A stretch of 64,000 bases of DNA from LMUY01 sp965199105 (GTDB lineage: Bacteria > Pseudomonadota > Alphaproteobacteria > Acetobacterales > Acetobacteraceae), in contig CBDAQO010000002.1 in NCBI GenBank assembly GCA_965199105.1, positions 3,224,001 through 3,288,000 on the forward strand. Reading direction: 5' to 3'. The stretch's first letter is position 1, and every line of letters begins with the position of its first letter. A model generated the notes under the pieces. It was not told the origin of the DNA. It did not search any database and saw only the letters and a list, made by a program, of their open reading frames with translations. The position numbers and the translations under genes are program-made. Positions 13,168-22,105 of this stretch are shown piece by piece.

Positions 13168-14436
13168 GGTTGCAGCCAGCGCGCCGACCTGCCTGGTCGG
13201 CTGCCGGATCAGCAGGGTCAATAACGCGCTGATCACCAGCGAACCGGCCATCAGCAGGAACGACAGCCCCGTGCTACCTGTCTCGGCATTCAGCCAGCCA
13301 ACCGCGAAGCTGCCCAGGAACGAGCCCAGTGCGCCGCAGCCGTTGACGAGCGCGATCGCCGCGCCCGACACGTTGCGCGGCAGGATTTCCGCAATCCAGG
13401 CGAAGAACGGCCCATAGGGCGCATACATCGCGCCGCCAGCGACCACCAGCAGCGAAAAGCCGAGCCAGAAGTCCCGCCCGCCTACCAGGTAGGACGCATA
13501 GAAGGCCACCGCGCCGATCGCCAGGAACGGCCACACCAGCGCGCGCCGCCGTCCGCTGCGGTCCGACCAGGTCGAGGCCGCCAGCATCAGCACGGCCGCC
13601 AGCAAATAGGGCGCGGCCGACAGCCAGCCCACTTCCACGATGCCGATGTCGCCGCTCGCCTTGAGCATCGAGGGCAGCCAGAGCACGAAGCCGTAAACCC
13701 CGACGCTCCAGGTGAGGTACTGCGCCGCCAGAAGCAGCACCGTGCCGGAGCGGAACGCCGCGCCGTAGTTGCGCACCGGGGCGATGCCGCGCTGTTCGTC
13801 CACCAACGCCCGTTCAACCCGGCTTCGCTCGGCCGGCGCGAGCCAGCCAGCCTGCGCCGGAGTGTCTTCCACCAGCAACCAGAACAGCACGGCCCAAGCG
13901 ATCGGCGGCGCACCCTCCGCGATGAACATGCCGCGCCAGCCGAGCACCTGCACCAGGTAGCCGGAGACGACCGACATCCAGAGCACCGTCACCGGGTTGC
14001 CCAGGATGAGGAACGTGTTGGCGCGGGAGCGCTCGGGCTTGGTGAACCAGTTGCCGAGCAGGATCAGCATCCCCGGCAAGGACACGCTCTCCGCCACGCC
14101 GAGCAGGAAGCGGTCGGCATAGAGCGCATAGATGTTGGTGATCAGCCCGGTCGCCGTGGCCAGGAGGCCCCAGAACACCAGGCTGGCGCAGATCACCCGC
14201 TTGGCGCTGCGCCGCTGCGCATAGATCGCGGCAGGGATCTGGAAGAAAAAGTAGCCCAGGAAGAACAGCGCGCCGAGCAGCGAGCCCGCGGTCGCGGTGA
14301 TGTTCAGGTCATGCACCATGCCGCCGGCCGCGCCGAAGCTGTAGTTCGCGCGGTCCACATAGGCCAGGCTGTAGGTCACGAACGCAACCGGGATCAGCCG
14401 CGCCCAGCGCCCGCCGGTTCCCGCGTGGTGAGCCAT
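13165..14436 (-). CDS. MFS transporter, anion:cation symporter (ACS)-like
   Basis: This 423-residue inner-membrane protein has about 12 hydrophobic segments. YVDRANYSFGAAG in the first segment resembles the DRxN region of the ACS family, whose members import organic acids such as hexuronates, tartrate or phthalate. ATG 14436 is chosen because AAGGA lies just upstream; a longer frame opens at 14481. It begins 19 bp after the upstream permease and is probably the last gene of that operon. With a tartrate dehydrogenase-like gene nearby, an organic-acid substrate is plausible but unproven. Its TAG stop falls in a palindromic repeat. Confidence 0.85.
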   Translation of the reverse strand: MAHHAGTGGRWARLIPVAFVTYSLAYVDRANYSFGAAGGMVHDLNITATAGSLLGALFFLGYFFFQIPAAIYAQRRSAKRVICASLVFWGLLATATGLITNIYALYADRFLLGVAESVSLPGMLILLGNWFTKPERSRANTFLILGNPVTVLWMSVVSGYLVQVLGWRGMFIAEGAPPIAWAVLFWLLVEDTPAQAGWLAPAERSRVERALVDEQRGIAPVRNYGAAFRSGTVLLLAAQYLTWSVGVYGFVLWLPSMLKASGDIGIVEVGWLSAAPYLLAAVLMLAASTWSDRSGRRRALVWPFLAIGAVAFYASYLVGGRDFWLGFSLLVVAGGAMYAPYGPFFAWIAEILPRNVSGAAIALVNGCGALGSFLGSFAVGWLNAETGSTGLSFLLMAGSLVISALLTLLIRQPTRQVGALAAT

Positions 14437-14455
14437 ACCCGTTCCTTCGCTGCTT

Positions 14456-15307
14456 CTATCGGCGGCGCGGGTCCAGCGCATCGCGCAGCCCGTCGCCCAC
14501 CAGGTTGAACGCCAGCACGGCGAGGAAGATCGCCGCCCCCGGGAAGATGGCGAGCCAGGGCGCCTGGGTCAGGAAGCGCTGCGCCGCGTTCAGCATCGAG
14601 CCCCAGGAGGGCAACGGCGGCTGCTGGCCCAGGCCGAGGAACGACAGGCTCGCCTCGGCGATGATCGCCATGGCGATGGCCAGCGTCGCCTGCACCAGGA
14701 TCGGCGGGACGATGTTGGGCAGCACATGGCGCACCGCCACGCGCCAGGCCGGGTTGCCCAGCGCGCGCGCCGCTTCCACGTAGTCGTTGGCCGCGGCGTC
14801 CAGCGTGGCGCCCCGGGCCACCCGCACGAACACCGGCGTGGCCGTCACCCCGATGGCGATCATTGCGTTGCTCAGCGAGGGGCCGAGGAAGGCCGCCAGG
14901 GCAATGGCTAGGATGAGGAACGGGCAGGCCAGCATCGCGTCCACCAGCCGCCCGATCATGGCATCGGTCCAGCCGCCCGCAAACCCGGCGAGCAAGCCCA
15001 GCGGCACCCCCGCCCCGGCCGCGATGCCGACCGAGACCAGGCCGGCGAGCAGCGTGGCGCGAGCGCCGAAGATCAGCCGGGACAGCACGTCCCGCCCGTT
15101 CTCGTCGGTGCCGAACCAGTGCAGCGCGGAAGGCGCCTTGCGGATCACGGTGTAGGATTGCCGCACCGGGTCGTAGGGCGCGAGCCAGGGTGCGGCCGCC
15201 GCCACCGCCACGAACAGCACGATCACCGCCAGCCCCAGCAGCGCCGCCGGACGGCCGGCGAACCGCCGCGCCACCACGCGCGCCGGGCTGCTTGCCGCCT
15301 GGTTCAT
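14456..15307 (-). CDS. Peptide/nickel-type ABC transporter permease (DppC-like)
   Basis: This 283-residue permease belongs to the dipeptide/oligopeptide/nickel importer family. ATG 15307 is chosen because it overlaps the stop of the upstream permease as ATGA. The protein begins with a cytoplasmic stretch and one membrane segment, then the DppC-type FGTDENGRDVLSRLIFGAR motif. The EAARALGNPAWRVAVRHVLPN coupling loop would contact an ATPase. No ATPase gene is present in this operon, so the nucleotide-binding subunits must come from elsewhere. Confidence 0.92.
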   Translation of the reverse strand: MNQAASSPARVVARRFAGRPAALLGLAVIVLFVAVAAAAPWLAPYDPVRQSYTVIRKAPSALHWFGTDENGRDVLSRLIFGARATLLAGLVSVGIAAGAGVPLGLLAGFAGGWTDAMIGRLVDAMLACPFLILAIALAAFLGPSLSNAMIAIGVTATPVFVRVARGATLDAAANDYVEAARALGNPAWRVAVRHVLPNIVPPILVQATLAIAMAIIAEASLSFLGLGQQPPLPSWGSMLNAAQRFLTQAPWLAIFPGAAIFLAVLAFNLVGDGLRDALDPRRR

Positions 15308-16251
15308 GCCCGCCGCAGCCGCGGGTTCACCAGCACGTAGAGGCCGTCCGCCAGCAGGTTCAACAGGATGTAGAGTGTGGCTGTCACCATCACCACGCCC
15401 TGCACCACGGGGTAGTCGCGGTTGAACACGGCGTCCACCACCAGCTTGCCGAAGCCTGGGATGCTGAACACCTGCTCCGTCAGTACCGCGCCGGAAAACA
15501 ATGTGCCGAGTTCCAGCGCCCCGAGCGTCACCACCGGCACCAGCGCGTTGCGCAGCGCATGCCGCAGCACCACGCGCCACTCGGTGAGCCCCTTGGCGCG
15601 GGCGGTGCGCACGTAGTCCTGGTCCAGCACGGTCAGCATCGCGCTGCGCACGTGGCGCATCAGCACCGCCGCCGTCGCGTTGCCGAGCACGAAGGCCGGC
15701 ATCACCGTAGTGGCCAGCGACTGCCAGACATCCTGCGTGAGGGGCACGTAGCCGGACGGCGGCAGCCAGCCGAGCCGCACCGAAACCAGCAGGATCAGCA
15801 TGATACCAAGCCAGAAATTAGGCGTGGAGAGGCCGCCGAGCCCGATCAGGTTGGCCGCCGCATCCCACCAGGTGCCGCGCTTGACCGCCGCCAGCACCCC
15901 CGTCGGCACGCCGATCAGCAGCGCGAAGCCGAACGCCATCGCGCCGAGCTGCAGCGTGACAGGCAGCTTCTGCAGCACGAGCGTGGCGACCGGCACGCGG
16001 ATGCGCCACGAATAGCCCAGATTGCCCTGCAGCAGCCCGCCCAGCCAGTGCAGGTACTGCACCGGAAGCGGGCGATCGAGCAGCAGCTCGGACCGGATTT
16101 GCGCCAGAAGCTGCGGGCTGGCGCCCTCCTCGCCGGCCAGCACCAGCGCCGGGTCCCCGGGCGTGAGCTGCTGCAGGCCGAACACCAGCATGCTCACCAG
16201 CAGCAAGGTCGGGACCAGTTGCAGCAGGCGGCCGCGCCAACCGCCGCTCAT
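15304..16251 (-). CDS. Peptide/nickel-type ABC transporter permease (DppB-like)
   Basis: This 315-residue permease has the DppB arrangement of one N-terminal membrane helix, a periplasmic segment and five further helices. QQLTPGDPALVLAGEEGA near the N-terminus and VRTARAKGLTEWRVVLRHALRN (coupling loop, about residues 185-206) are typical. It overlaps the binding-protein gene and the DppC-like gene by 4 nt each, so all three are co-translated. Substrate specificity cannot be read from the sequence. Confidence 0.92.
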   Translation of the reverse strand: MSGGWRGRLLQLVPTLLLVSMLVFGLQQLTPGDPALVLAGEEGASPQLLAQIRSELLLDRPLPVQYLHWLGGLLQGNLGYSWRIRVPVATLVLQKLPVTLQLGAMAFGFALLIGVPTGVLAAVKRGTWWDAAANLIGLGGLSTPNFWLGIMLILLVSVRLGWLPPSGYVPLTQDVWQSLATTVMPAFVLGNATAAVLMRHVRSAMLTVLDQDYVRTARAKGLTEWRVVLRHALRNALVPVVTLGALELGTLFSGAVLTEQVFSIPGFGKLVVDAVFNRDYPVVQGVVMVTATLYILLNLLADGLYVLVNPRLRRA

Positions 16252-17759
16252 GGCGCGAGCGTCAGCCCCTGCAGGCGGATGATGCCGTCGGCGACCGGCG
16301 TGAAGCCAGCCAGCTTGGCGGTCATGCCGGCGAAGTAGCGCACCGTGTAGATGTAGGAGATCGGCAGGGTGGTCTGCTCGAGCTGGAACAGCGCGCCATA
16401 GCTCGCCCGGCGCTTGCCCATGTCGGGCTCGGTGCGCGCCGCGTCCAGCAGGTGGTCCATATCCGCGTTGCTGAAGTGGCCGTAATTCTCCGAGCCGCCG
16501 CTATGCAGGAACGCGTAGGTGTCGCCATCCGGGTCCACCCGGCCCGACCAGGCCACCAGGTAGGCCTCGAACCCGCCCTCCCGCGCCAGCGCCAGCGAGG
16601 AGGCGAACTCCATCGCGGTGATCTTCACGTCGAACCCGGCTTCCGAGCTCATCGCCTGGATCACCTCGGCCATCTGCTGGATGTCCGCGTTGTTCGGCGC
16701 GATCAGGCTCACCGGCACCGGCAGCTTCACCCCGGCCTGCTGCAGCAACGCCTTGGCGCCGGCGACGTCGCGGGTGGGCGGCTTCAACGCCGGGTCGTAG
16801 TAGGGGCTCTCGGGCGGCACCGGCTGCGCCGTGGCGGGCACCGCGCCGTTGTAGACCACCTGCAGCAACGCATCCCGGTCGATGGACATGTCGAACGCCC
16901 GCCGCACCAGCGCACTCTGCCCGATCGGCGTGTTAGCGCGCGGACCGTTGGCGGTGTTGTAGGTGATGCCCTCGTAGCCCAGCCCGTCATAGGTGACGAG
17001 CTTGAGCTTGCGGTCCGCCTGCACCGCCGCCGTGTCGGTCGGCACGACATACTCCACGAAGTCCACGCTGCCCGCCTGCAGGTCCGCCAAGCGGATTGAG
17101 CTGTCGGGGATCGGCTGGTAGACCACCCGGTCGAGATGGATGGCGTCCTTGTTCCAGTAGCCGGGGTAGCGCTCGAGCGTGATGTGGTCCTGCGCCACCC
17201 GCTCCACGAACCGCATCGGCCCGGCGCAGACCGGGTGGAGCCCGAAATCCTTGCCCTCCTTTTCCGCCGCGGTCGGCGAGACGACCATGCCGGCGCGGTC
17301 GGTGAGCTGTGCCAGGAACGGGGCGGAGGGTTGCTTGAGCACGATGCGCACGGTCGCCGGGTCCACCACGTCGACATGGTCCATGGCGCTGATCTCGGAC
17401 AAGCGGGCGCTGCCCGGCAGGGTGAGGTTGCGGTCCAGGCTGTATTTCACCGCGGCCGCGTCCATGCTGGTGCCGTCCTGGAACAGCACCGCGGGGCGCA
17501 GATGGATCAGCAGCGTGGTGGGGTTGGCCCACTCGTAGCCGGTGGCGAGCTGGGGCACGATCTGCAGCTTGGCGTCGATGTCGAACAGCTTGTCGCACAG
17601 CCCGGCGAACACGATGCGGCCGACGAAGGTGCGGCCGAGCGCCGGGTCCAGAATGTCCGGGTCCTCGCGCAGAGCCAGATGGAGGGTGGCGGGCGCGGGC
17701 TGGGCGGTCGCCAGCATGGGCAATGCGGCGAGCAGGCAGGCAAGGGTAAGGCGGATCAT
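16248..17759 (-). CDS. ABC transporter substrate-binding protein, family 5
   Basis: This 503-residue periplasmic protein belongs to the SBP_bac_5 family, which binds peptides, nickel or related ligands. ATG 17759 is chosen because it gives a clear signal peptide (MIRLTLACLLAALPMLATAQ). The mature part starts with LHLALREDPDILDPALGRTF, as usual for the family; the frame upstream of this ATG has no signal sequence and is unlikely to be used. It is the first gene of a minus-strand operon SBP-permease-permease-MFS. The divergent plus-strand genes begin 84 bp away. Confidence 0.9.
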   Translation of the reverse strand: MIRLTLACLLAALPMLATAQPAPATLHLALREDPDILDPALGRTFVGRIVFAGLCDKLFDIDAKLQIVPQLATGYEWANPTTLLIHLRPAVLFQDGTSMDAAAVKYSLDRNLTLPGSARLSEISAMDHVDVVDPATVRIVLKQPSAPFLAQLTDRAGMVVSPTAAEKEGKDFGLHPVCAGPMRFVERVAQDHITLERYPGYWNKDAIHLDRVVYQPIPDSSIRLADLQAGSVDFVEYVVPTDTAAVQADRKLKLVTYDGLGYEGITYNTANGPRANTPIGQSALVRRAFDMSIDRDALLQVVYNGAVPATAQPVPPESPYYDPALKPPTRDVAGAKALLQQAGVKLPVPVSLIAPNNADIQQMAEVIQAMSSEAGFDVKITAMEFASSLALAREGGFEAYLVAWSGRVDPDGDTYAFLHSGGSENYGHFSNADMDHLLDAARTEPDMGKRRASYGALFQLEQTTLPISYIYTVRYFAGMTAKLAGFTPVADGIIRLQGLTLAP

Positions 17760-17843
17760 GCGGCGTTGGCTCCCGGTCGGCCCGCGTGGTAGTGCAAGCG
17801 CCAGGCCGCAGGCAATGTCGGCGGCGGCAGGGTGGAGGCGGGC

Positions 17844-17969
17844 ATGAGCGGGAACGGGGTTGACCTCGGCGCCATCTACGGAGCGATCAACGCGATCTCC
17901 GCGGAGCTGAAGTCGTTCAAGGACCAGCGGGTCACGCGGCTGGAACGTCGCGACCAACCGGCCGCATGA
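17844..17969 (+). CDS. Small hypothetical protein, 41 aa
   Basis: This short frame has a GGAGG Shine-Dalgarno at 17834-17838, an ATG and a stop overlapping the next start as ATGA. The peptide begins MSGNGVDLGAIYGAINAIS and ends in a charged Lys/Arg-rich tail. No signal peptide or domain is seen. The binding site and the coupled stop suggest it is translated, perhaps to couple translation of the dehydrogenase gene. I do not recognise a family. Confidence 0.5.
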   Translation: MSGNGVDLGAIYGAINAISAELKSFKDQRVTRLERRDQPAA

Positions 17970-19048
17970 CAGGCCCGCGCACCCACCTCATCGCTGCCAT
18001 CCCCGCCGACGGCATCGGCCCCGAAGTGATCGCCGCCGGGCTCGAGGTGCTTGACGCGCTGGCCGGCCGCGACGGCGGGTTCACCGTGGCCGTCACCCAC
18101 TACGACTGGGGCAGCGAACGCTACCGCCGCACCGGCGCGATGATGCCGCAGGACGGGCTCGACCAACTGCGCAGCGCCGACGCGATCTATTTCGGCGCGG
18201 TCGGCGCGCCCGACATCCCCGACCACGTCACGCTCTGGGGCCTGCGCCTGCCGATCTGCCAGGGCTTCGACCAATACGCCAACGTCCGGCCCACCCGCAT
18301 CCTGCCCGGCATCACCAGCCCGCTGCGCCACGCCGGGCCCGGCGACCTCGACTGGCTGATCATCCGCGAGAACAGCGAGGGCGAGTATGCTGGCCATGGC
18401 GGACGGGCGCATCGCGGGCTGCCGGAGGAGGTCGCCACCGAGGTCGCCATCTTCACCCGCGTCGGCGTGGAGCGCATCATGCGCTTCGCCTTCACCTCCG
18501 CCCAGGCCCGCCCGGCCAAGCACCTGACCGTGGTCACCAAGTCCAACGCGCAGCGCTACGGTATGGTGTTCTGGGACGAGATCGCCGCCCTGGTCGCGCC
18601 CGACTACCCGGACGTCGCCTGGGACAAGGAGCTGGTCGACGCCATGACGGTGCGCATGGTCAACAAGCCGCGCAGCCTAGACACGGTGGTCGCCACCAAC
18701 CTGCACGCCGACATCCTGAGCGACCTGGCCGCCGCCCTCGCCGGCTCGCTGGGCATCGCCCCCACCGGCAACATCGACCCGCAGCGCCGCTTCCCCTCCA
18801 TGTTCGAGCCGATCCACGGCTCCGCGTTCGACATCACCGGCCGCGGCATCGCCAACCCGGTGGCCAGCTTTTGGACCGCCGCGATGATGCTGGACCACCT
18901 GGGCGAGGCCGCCGCCAGCCAACGCCTGATGGCCGCAGTAGAGCAGGTCTGCGCCGCCGGCGTGCTCACGCCCGACTTGGGCGGCCGCGCCACCACCGCC
19001 GAAGTCACAAGTGCGGTGTGCGACGCCATCCGCGGCGCCAACGCCTGA
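17966..19048 (+). CDS. Tartrate dehydrogenase/decarboxylase-like (isocitrate/isopropylmalate dehydrogenase family)
   Basis: This 360-residue NAD- and metal-dependent beta-decarboxylating dehydrogenase starts AIPADGIGPEVIAAGLEVL. It has the substrate-binding RENSEGEY segment (a TtuC/YeaU/DmlA hallmark, unlike LeuB), the metal-site region TNLHADILSDLAAAL and the cofactor motif FEPIHGSAFDITGRGIANP. Likely substrates are tartrate, D-malate or a related acid. It overlaps the 41-aa ORF by 4 nt and the following GNAT-MazG gene by 1 nt. The exact substrate within the family is uncertain. Confidence 0.88.
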   Translation: MTGPRTHLIAAIPADGIGPEVIAAGLEVLDALAGRDGGFTVAVTHYDWGSERYRRTGAMMPQDGLDQLRSADAIYFGAVGAPDIPDHVTLWGLRLPICQGFDQYANVRPTRILPGITSPLRHAGPGDLDWLIIRENSEGEYAGHGGRAHRGLPEEVATEVAIFTRVGVERIMRFAFTSAQARPAKHLTVVTKSNAQRYGMVFWDEIAALVAPDYPDVAWDKELVDAMTVRMVNKPRSLDTVVATNLHADILSDLAAALAGSLGIAPTGNIDPQRRFPSMFEPIHGSAFDITGRGIANPVASFWTAAMMLDHLGEAAASQRLMAAVEQVCAAGVLTPDLGGRATTAEVTSAVCDAIRGANA

Positions 19049-20265
19049 TGCGCCAAGCCATCGCGGCCGACATGGCGCTGGTGCGCGCGATCAGCCGCGA
19101 AGCCTATGCCAGCTACGAGCCGGTGCTCGGCGGCCCGCCGCTCCCCGTCCACGAGGACTATGCGCCGCGCATCGCCGCCGGGCAGGTGTGGCTATGGGGC
19201 GACGACGCGGCGTTGGTGATCGAGCGCAACTCCACCCACGCCATGATCTACAGCCTGGCCATCCGCCCGGCCGCGCAAGGCCGCGGGCTGGGCCGCACCA
19301 TGCTGGCGGCGGCAGATCGGCTGGCCGCTGCCTGGGACGTGGCCGAGCTGCGGCTCTACACCAACGAGCTGATGGCGCGGAACCTCGCCATCTACGCCCG
19401 CAACGGCTACCGCGAGACCGGCCGCCGCCCGCACCCGACTCTGGCCGGCCTGGACCTGGTCGACATGGCCAAGCCCGTCCCCACCGCCGAGGGCGAACTG
19501 CGCCGCCTGCTCGGCGTCATGGCCCGGCTCCGCGCGCCCGACGGCTGCCCGTGGGACCAGGCGCAGGACTTCGACACCATCGCGCCCTACACCATTGAGG
19601 AAGCCTACGAGGTCGCCGACGCCATCGCCCGGCGCGACTGGGACGGCCTGCCCGACGAACTGGGAGACCTGCTGTTCCAGGTGATCTACCACGCCCGCAT
19701 GGCGGAGGAGGCCGGGCGCTTCGCCTTCGCCGACGTGGCCCGCGGCATTGCCGACAAGATGGTGCGCCGCCACCCGCACGTGTTCGAAGCCGCCGCCGTC
19801 GCGCCCGGCTTCTGGGAGGCCGGCAAGAGCGCCGAACGCCTGGCCCGCCACCAACCCGGCGCGCTCGACGGCGTGCCCGCCGCGCTGCCCGCCCTCACCC
19901 GCGCCGCCAAGCTCACCGCACGCGCCGCCCGAGTCGGCTTCGACTGGCCCGACCCGGCTTCCGTGCTGGACAAGCTGGCCGAAGAGACCGACGAACTGCG
20001 CGCCGAACTGCCCGCCGCCGACCCGGCGCGACTGCAGGACGAGGTGGGCGACATGCTGTTCGTCCTGGCGAACCTGGCGCGCAAGCTCGGGCTCAACCCC
20101 GAGACCTGCCTGCAAGCGGCCAATGCCAAGTTCACCCGCCGGTTTGAGGCCGTCGAGGCGCGGCTGGCCACGCAGGGGCTGACGCCAGCCGAGGCCGGGT
20201 TGGAGGCGATGGAAGCCGCCTGGCAGGACGTCAAGCGCGAGCACCGGGACGCCGAGCGGAGCTGA
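19048..20265 (+). CDS. mazG: GNAT acetyltransferase-MazG nucleotide pyrophosphohydrolase fusion
   Basis: A single 405-residue frame joins two domains. Residues 1-145 are a GNAT acetyltransferase-like domain with the acetyl-CoA loop motif RPAAQGRGLGRTML and LYTNELMARNLAIYARNGY. Residues about 150-405 are a full-length MazG, with RLRAPDGCPWDQAQDFDTI, EEAYEVADAI and ELGDLLFQV, and a second repeat with EETDEL and DEVGDMLFVLANLARKLG. MazG hydrolyses non-canonical NTPs to NMP and pyrophosphate. The ATG overlaps the upstream stop as TGATG. No stop or Shine-Dalgarno separates the domains, so a real fusion is likely. Confidence 0.88.
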   Translation: MRQAIAADMALVRAISREAYASYEPVLGGPPLPVHEDYAPRIAAGQVWLWGDDAALVIERNSTHAMIYSLAIRPAAQGRGLGRTMLAAADRLAAAWDVAELRLYTNELMARNLAIYARNGYRETGRRPHPTLAGLDLVDMAKPVPTAEGELRRLLGVMARLRAPDGCPWDQAQDFDTIAPYTIEEAYEVADAIARRDWDGLPDELGDLLFQVIYHARMAEEAGRFAFADVARGIADKMVRRHPHVFEAAAVAPGFWEAGKSAERLARHQPGALDGVPAALPALTRAAKLTARAARVGFDWPDPASVLDKLAEETDELRAELPAADPARLQDEVGDMLFVLANLARKLGLNPETCLQAANAKFTRRFEAVEARLATQGLTPAEAGLEAMEAAWQDVKREHRDAERS

Positions 20266-20405
20266 TCGGGCAGTCCGCCCGAGATGGAAGGGCGGAACCC
20301 AGAACCTCAGCCCGGCAAGCTTAACGCCTTGTAAAGACTTTCCTTGTATCACCTGGACGGCGTGTCGCATCGACGAGGCGCGAGATCTTCCGGTGTTCGC
20401 CAACC

Positions 20406-21989
20406 ATGCCAATCAACAGCTTAACCAGCGACGACGCCGAACAGCCCGATGCAGCCATGATCGATACCGACGTCGCGGCGAAGGGCTTCCGGCTGCAGTT
20501 CCCACCAGCGCTGGAGACGATGTTCGAGCGCGAAACCGGCCCCAACCGCCGGCAGCTATTCACCCGCTACGGATGCTACAGCCTGCTGGTCTACGACCTG
20601 ACGGTGCTCAGCTACTTCCGAGACCTGCCAGACGTCGCCCGGCTCACCACGTTGGTGCAACTGCTGTTCGTGACGCCACTGTGCCTCTGCGCGATCGCGT
20701 ATAATCGCAGGAAAAGGTCGTTTCTCGCCCGTGAGGGCATCCCGGCAGCCATGGCCGTGCTGACCCTCGTCGCCAACGTCTTCGTGCTGCACCACAGCCA
20801 GCTTCCGCTTGCAACTTTGTATCACTACAGCCCGATTATGACCATCATCTACATCAACGTCGTGGTCTCGGTGCGTTTCCCCGTGGCGGTCTGGGCCACG
20901 GTCATCGTCCTCGCTGTCACCGCCTTGGACATGGCGACGCTGCACGTCGCCATCCCAGCGGCGAAGGGCCAAATCATCAGCGCTATCGTGTTGGCCGGCC
21001 TCATGACCCTGCTGGCGAACTACCGGACCGACAAGGAGCTGCGGCACGCCTACTTGATCAACGCGCGTGAGCGGCTGCACCGCTGCGAGATCGCGCGCCT
21101 GGCCGAGGTGGAGGCGCTTGACCACGCGGCACGCCGGCGCGCAGCCGACGGCCTGGAGGCGGACACGCTGCGGTTCAGCTCCGTCGCCAGCGTCGCCCTG
21201 GACGACTTTGCCCAGGTGTCCGGCAATATGCGCATTTTGGCGCAACACCTGACCTGCGCCTCCGACGCGACCGCGCAGCGCGCCGCCGCCATGGCGTCCG
21301 GCGCGCAGATGGCGTCGACCCATGTCGCAGCGACCGCCGCGGCAATCCGCAGCCTGGCGAACACGACCTCGTCGGTGAGCCGAGACGTCGCGGGATCCAT
21401 CGAGATGGCCAACGGTGCCGTCGAGCAAGCCGGCCAGACCACCGCGACGATCATGCGGCTGAGCCGGGCAGCGGACCAAATCGGCGCCATCGTCACCACG
21501 ATCCAGGCTATCGCCAAGCGAACCAAACTGCTGGCACTCAATGCCATGATCGAAGCAGCGCGCGCTGGGGATGCCGGCCGCGGCTTCTCGGTCGTGGCAG
21601 AGGAGGTCAAGGTGCTGGCCGCCCAAGCCGCCCTGGCCACCGAAACCATCTCGAACCAAATCGGCGCCATCGAGCTCTGCACGGCCGAGGCGGTCAGCGC
21701 CCTCCAGGGCATCAACGCCACGATCGGCCACATCAATGGCGTGGCAACCCAAGTGGCCGTCGTGATGCGGGAGCAGGCGGTCGCAACCGAGGAGATCAGC
21801 CTCAACGTCGCGAGCGCCGCCTGTAACGCATCGGAGGTGAGCGGCTTGGCTGGGGAGGTGCAGCGGGACGCCGAGGCGGCCGGCCAGGTCGCCGTAAGCG
21901 TGCTCGGCGCCGCCAGCGCCGTCGGCGAGCGCGAAAGCGGGCTGCGCGCCCATGTCGCCGACTTCCTGGTGGGCATCCGGGCCGCTTAG
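20406..21989 (+). CDS. Methyl-accepting chemotaxis protein with membrane sensor
   Basis: This 527-residue protein has an N-terminal half of about five or six membrane helices (residues 57-210) with very short loops and no large periplasmic domain. A cytoplasmic methyl-accepting coiled-coil follows. The hairpin tip reads KRTKLLALNAMIEAARAG followed by GRGFSVVAEEVKVLA, close to the consensus that binds CheA and CheW. No HAMP domain is evident. It stands alone without che genes nearby. An alternative ATG at 20457 would remove 17 residues. The stop lies in a TAGAGC hexamer like the repeat ends elsewhere. Confidence 0.87.
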   Translation: MPINSLTSDDAEQPDAAMIDTDVAAKGFRLQFPPALETMFERETGPNRRQLFTRYGCYSLLVYDLTVLSYFRDLPDVARLTTLVQLLFVTPLCLCAIAYNRRKRSFLAREGIPAAMAVLTLVANVFVLHHSQLPLATLYHYSPIMTIIYINVVVSVRFPVAVWATVIVLAVTALDMATLHVAIPAAKGQIISAIVLAGLMTLLANYRTDKELRHAYLINARERLHRCEIARLAEVEALDHAARRRAADGLEADTLRFSSVASVALDDFAQVSGNMRILAQHLTCASDATAQRAAAMASGAQMASTHVAATAAAIRSLANTTSSVSRDVAGSIEMANGAVEQAGQTTATIMRLSRAADQIGAIVTTIQAIAKRTKLLALNAMIEAARAGDAGRGFSVVAEEVKVLAAQAALATETISNQIGAIELCTAEAVSALQGINATIGHINGVATQVAVVMREQAVATEEISLNVASAACNASEVSGLAGEVQRDAEAAGQVAVSVLGAASAVGERESGLRAHVADFLVGIRAA

Positions 21990-22105
21990 AGCGTGAAGAC
22001 CGGAGGTGGGTTCACCGGAGGTCCGCCTCGGAAGTCAGCGTCCGGCCGGCGGGGCGCCGGCACCAGGGTCCGTACGTTGCGTGGTCAGCCTGATCATGCA
22101 AAAGT

